Positions 62,657 through 64,000 of a stretch of DNA of 64,000 nt are shown here, piece after piece. The DNA comes from an uncultured Campylobacter sp. (GTDB lineage: Bacteria; Campylobacterota; Campylobacteria; Campylobacterales; Campylobacteraceae): NCBI RefSeq assembly GCF_963526985.1, contig NZ_CAURPW010000004.1:62001-126000 (forward strand), given 5' to 3'. Position numbers and translations under genes: made by a program. The notes under the pieces are model-generated. The model was not told the origin of the DNA and made no database searches. It worked only from the letters and a program-made list of their open reading frames with translations. Numbering within the stretch: position 1 is the stretch's first letter; each line of letters opens with the position of its first letter.

Positions 62657-64000
62657 TTACATATAGTTTAATAACGAGAGCTGGTTTATCTTAGCCACGG
62701 ACTGTAGCATCGCCTGATACGACATCATTTTTTGCATGAGATTCATATAGGTTTCGCCGTAGTCGGCATTCGTGATATCAGCCTTGACGGTTTTTACGTT
62801 TACTTCCATGACGCTAGCATGCGTGTTGGTTTGCGTTAGCGTGTTTGTTTGGTTGCCTACTTTGGTATAGATTTTATTTACGTGATCGGCGATATGGTCT
62901 AGTCTCTCGATCGCGCCTTGGATACCGGAGTTACGCAGATACTCACCCTCGCTATCGGCGCGGTACTGACCGCTCCTAACAGCCTCTATCATCCTATCTA
63001 AATCCGCAAAAATATCCACGCTCGGGCTATCTATCTCGATACCGTTGTTTGCCGAAAAGCTCCACAGCGAACCTTCTCCTTGCCTTGTCGCAGGAGTCGT
63101 ACCCGTGCTATCGCCCGCAAATTTATCGGCATTTCCGCTATCGTAGATACCTACTTTTATCGGCGTGACGGCGTTTTGCTTATCGGTTACTTTTATGCGG
63201 CCTCTATGGTCCATATTTGCTTCGACGCTACCTTGCGAATTTGCGATAGCTTGCTTGTAGGCGACATAATCGGCCGGAGCACTACCGCCGGTACCCGCAG
63301 GAACATTGTCGCTAGCGACCATACCTATGATATCGTTTAGCTGTCTAAAAGTCATATTTTTTGACTGAGTATCTATACCTTCGGTAGTTGGCGGGTTTGT
63401 AGTATCGTTATAAAAGCTATCCCAAACCTTCGTCGTATACGTAGTTCCGTCCGGCCTGGTGATTTCCACCGTGGCGTCGCCTGAAGCCGTCGGAGGAGAG
63501 CCTGCGCCGAATTTTACGTCTACTTTATAGTTTCCGCCGCTTCTGGATTTTATCTGCATTTTTAGAGTTTGGTCGTTTATGTTGTACTTATCTCGTTCGC
63601 CGTCGTATAAATTTTTAGCTCCGACGACTTGGCTTAGAGTCGTGTTATCGTCGGCGAATTTACCGCTGCCGTGCTCTACTTGAGATACGGTGCCTACTAG
63701 ATTTCTGCCCTCTTGCTTTAAATTTATCTTGTCGTAGTCGTAGGCGTTCGTGACGGCGCCGCCTAGGTCTTCGTATTTGCTCTTGACAAATTCCGTGATT
63801 TCATAGTCGCTAGGGTTTGCGCGTACCTTAGCCTCAAGCGAGTTTGCGCCGCTAGTTAGGCTATCGACCGAGTCAAACTCGCCTGAGGCGGCGCTAATGT
63901 TAGCAGCCGTCAGATCCTCTGCCTTATTTAGTTTTTTCGTCGCCGCTATCATGTGAAAATCGATAACCTGATTGCCTTTGCTTAGGTCTTTTACGTTGAT
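62657..64000 (-). CDS. flgL: Flagellar hook-associated protein FlgL (5' end outside window)
   Basis: C-terminal 447 codons; the frame is open to the window edge, so the start lies beyond 64000 and the ATG at 63952 is internal. The C-terminus matches flagellin-type D0 helices (VNVKTVKADITNADYGETYMNL; MMSYQAMLQSVAKINQLSLLNYM). A large central domain is rich in Gly, Thr and Asn, as in the long Campylobacter FlgL. It links hook to filament. Position next to ftsK matches C. jejuni Cj0886c-Cj0887c. Confidence 0.9.
   Translation of the reverse strand: MNVKDLSKGNQVIDFHMIAATKKLNKAEDLTAANISAASGEFDSVDSLTSGANSLEAKVRANPSDYEITEFVKSKYEDLGGAVTNAYDYDKINLKQEGRNLVGTVSQVEHGSGKFADDNTTLSQVVGAKNLYDGERDKYNINDQTLKMQIKSRSGGNYKVDVKFGAGSPPTASGDATVEITRPDGTTYTTKVWDSFYNDTTNPPTTEGIDTQSKNMTFRQLNDIIGMVASDNVPAGTGGSAPADYVAYKQAIANSQGSVEANMDHRGRIKVTDKQNAVTPIKVGIYDSGNADKFAGDSTGTTPATRQGEGSLWSFSANNGIEIDSPSVDIFADLDRMIEAVRSGQYRADSEGEYLRNSGIQGAIERLDHIADHVNKIYTKVGNQTNTLTQTNTHASVMEVNVKTVKADITNADYGETYMNLMQKMMSYQAMLQSVAKINQLSLLNYM

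Noticed and set aside
1..64000. CRISPR arrays, tRNA/rRNA genes, insertion sequences
   Set aside because: No regularly spaced repeats, tRNA-like folds, transposase genes or terminal inverted repeats were seen on reading the spacers.

Overview
The window looks like chromosome of an epsilonproteobacterium of the genus Campylobacter, most likely a species from the higher-GC oral group (C. showae, C. rectus or C. curvus type). The evidence is protein-level resemblance throughout, plus three gene orders that I remember from C. jejuni: tgt / COG3400-type gene / aroB / mscS / mtaB; glmU / coaBC / hypothetical / uppS / prepilin peptidase / LptF-G permease / truA; and ftsK next to flgL. Base composition is clearly above that of C. 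jejuni (by eye, mid-40s % GC). Intergenic DNA is saturated with the hexamer AAATTT. The species assignment is inference.

Layout. Bases 1-3900 hold the end of a PiT phosphate permease, an exported hypothetical protein, a small ORF ending in a 9-C tract, and a DUF2314/ankyrin protein. Bases 4000-6300 form an AT-richer islet: a frameshifted ankyrin gene, a 42-residue small gene and an orphan type II pseudopilin. Bases 6300-13320 hold a chemoreceptor, a TorA-type molybdoenzyme with its monohaem cytochrome c, and a Dyp-type peroxidase. Bases 13470-19530 hold two metallophosphoesterases, a two-component system whose kinase is split by a frameshift in a homopolymer, ribBA, a LysE-family exporter and a DedA protein. 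Bases 19760-27980 are one long minus-strand operon: COG3400-type gene, aroB, mscS, mtaB, an FtsH-like AAA+ protein without its zinc-protease motif, mog, and a membrane protein. Divergent from it are tgt and a short CorA-like gene.

Bases 29950-34460 are a MacA-MacB-outer-membrane-lipoprotein efflux operon, followed by an AEC transporter. Bases 35578-37650 are an operon of a MXKDX-repeat periplasmic peptide with a response regulator and kinase. Bases 38080-42230 hold a Sel1-repeat lipoprotein, a TonB siderophore receptor broken by one in-frame stop, and its PepSY membrane partner. Bases 42540-48040 are an RND efflux operon (outer-membrane channel, adaptor, pump). Bases 48180-50470 are motA-motB-fliP. 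A second PepSY protein follows. From 52105 to 60152 comes a plus-strand run of housekeeping genes (cell wall, CoA, undecaprenyl-PP, pilin processing, LPS export, tRNA pseudouridine). The window closes with ftsK and the 3' part of flgL.

The most unusual points are the FtsH-like pseudoprotease, the MXKDX/two-component operon, three genes broken by single events (ankyrin, histidine kinase, TonB receptor), AAATTT-rich in-frame expansions in truA and the RND adaptor, a likely ATT start codon for ftsK, and a 10-bp direct repeat just upstream of the cytochrome/torA promoter. I found no tRNA, rRNA, CRISPR array, insertion sequence or complete mobile element.
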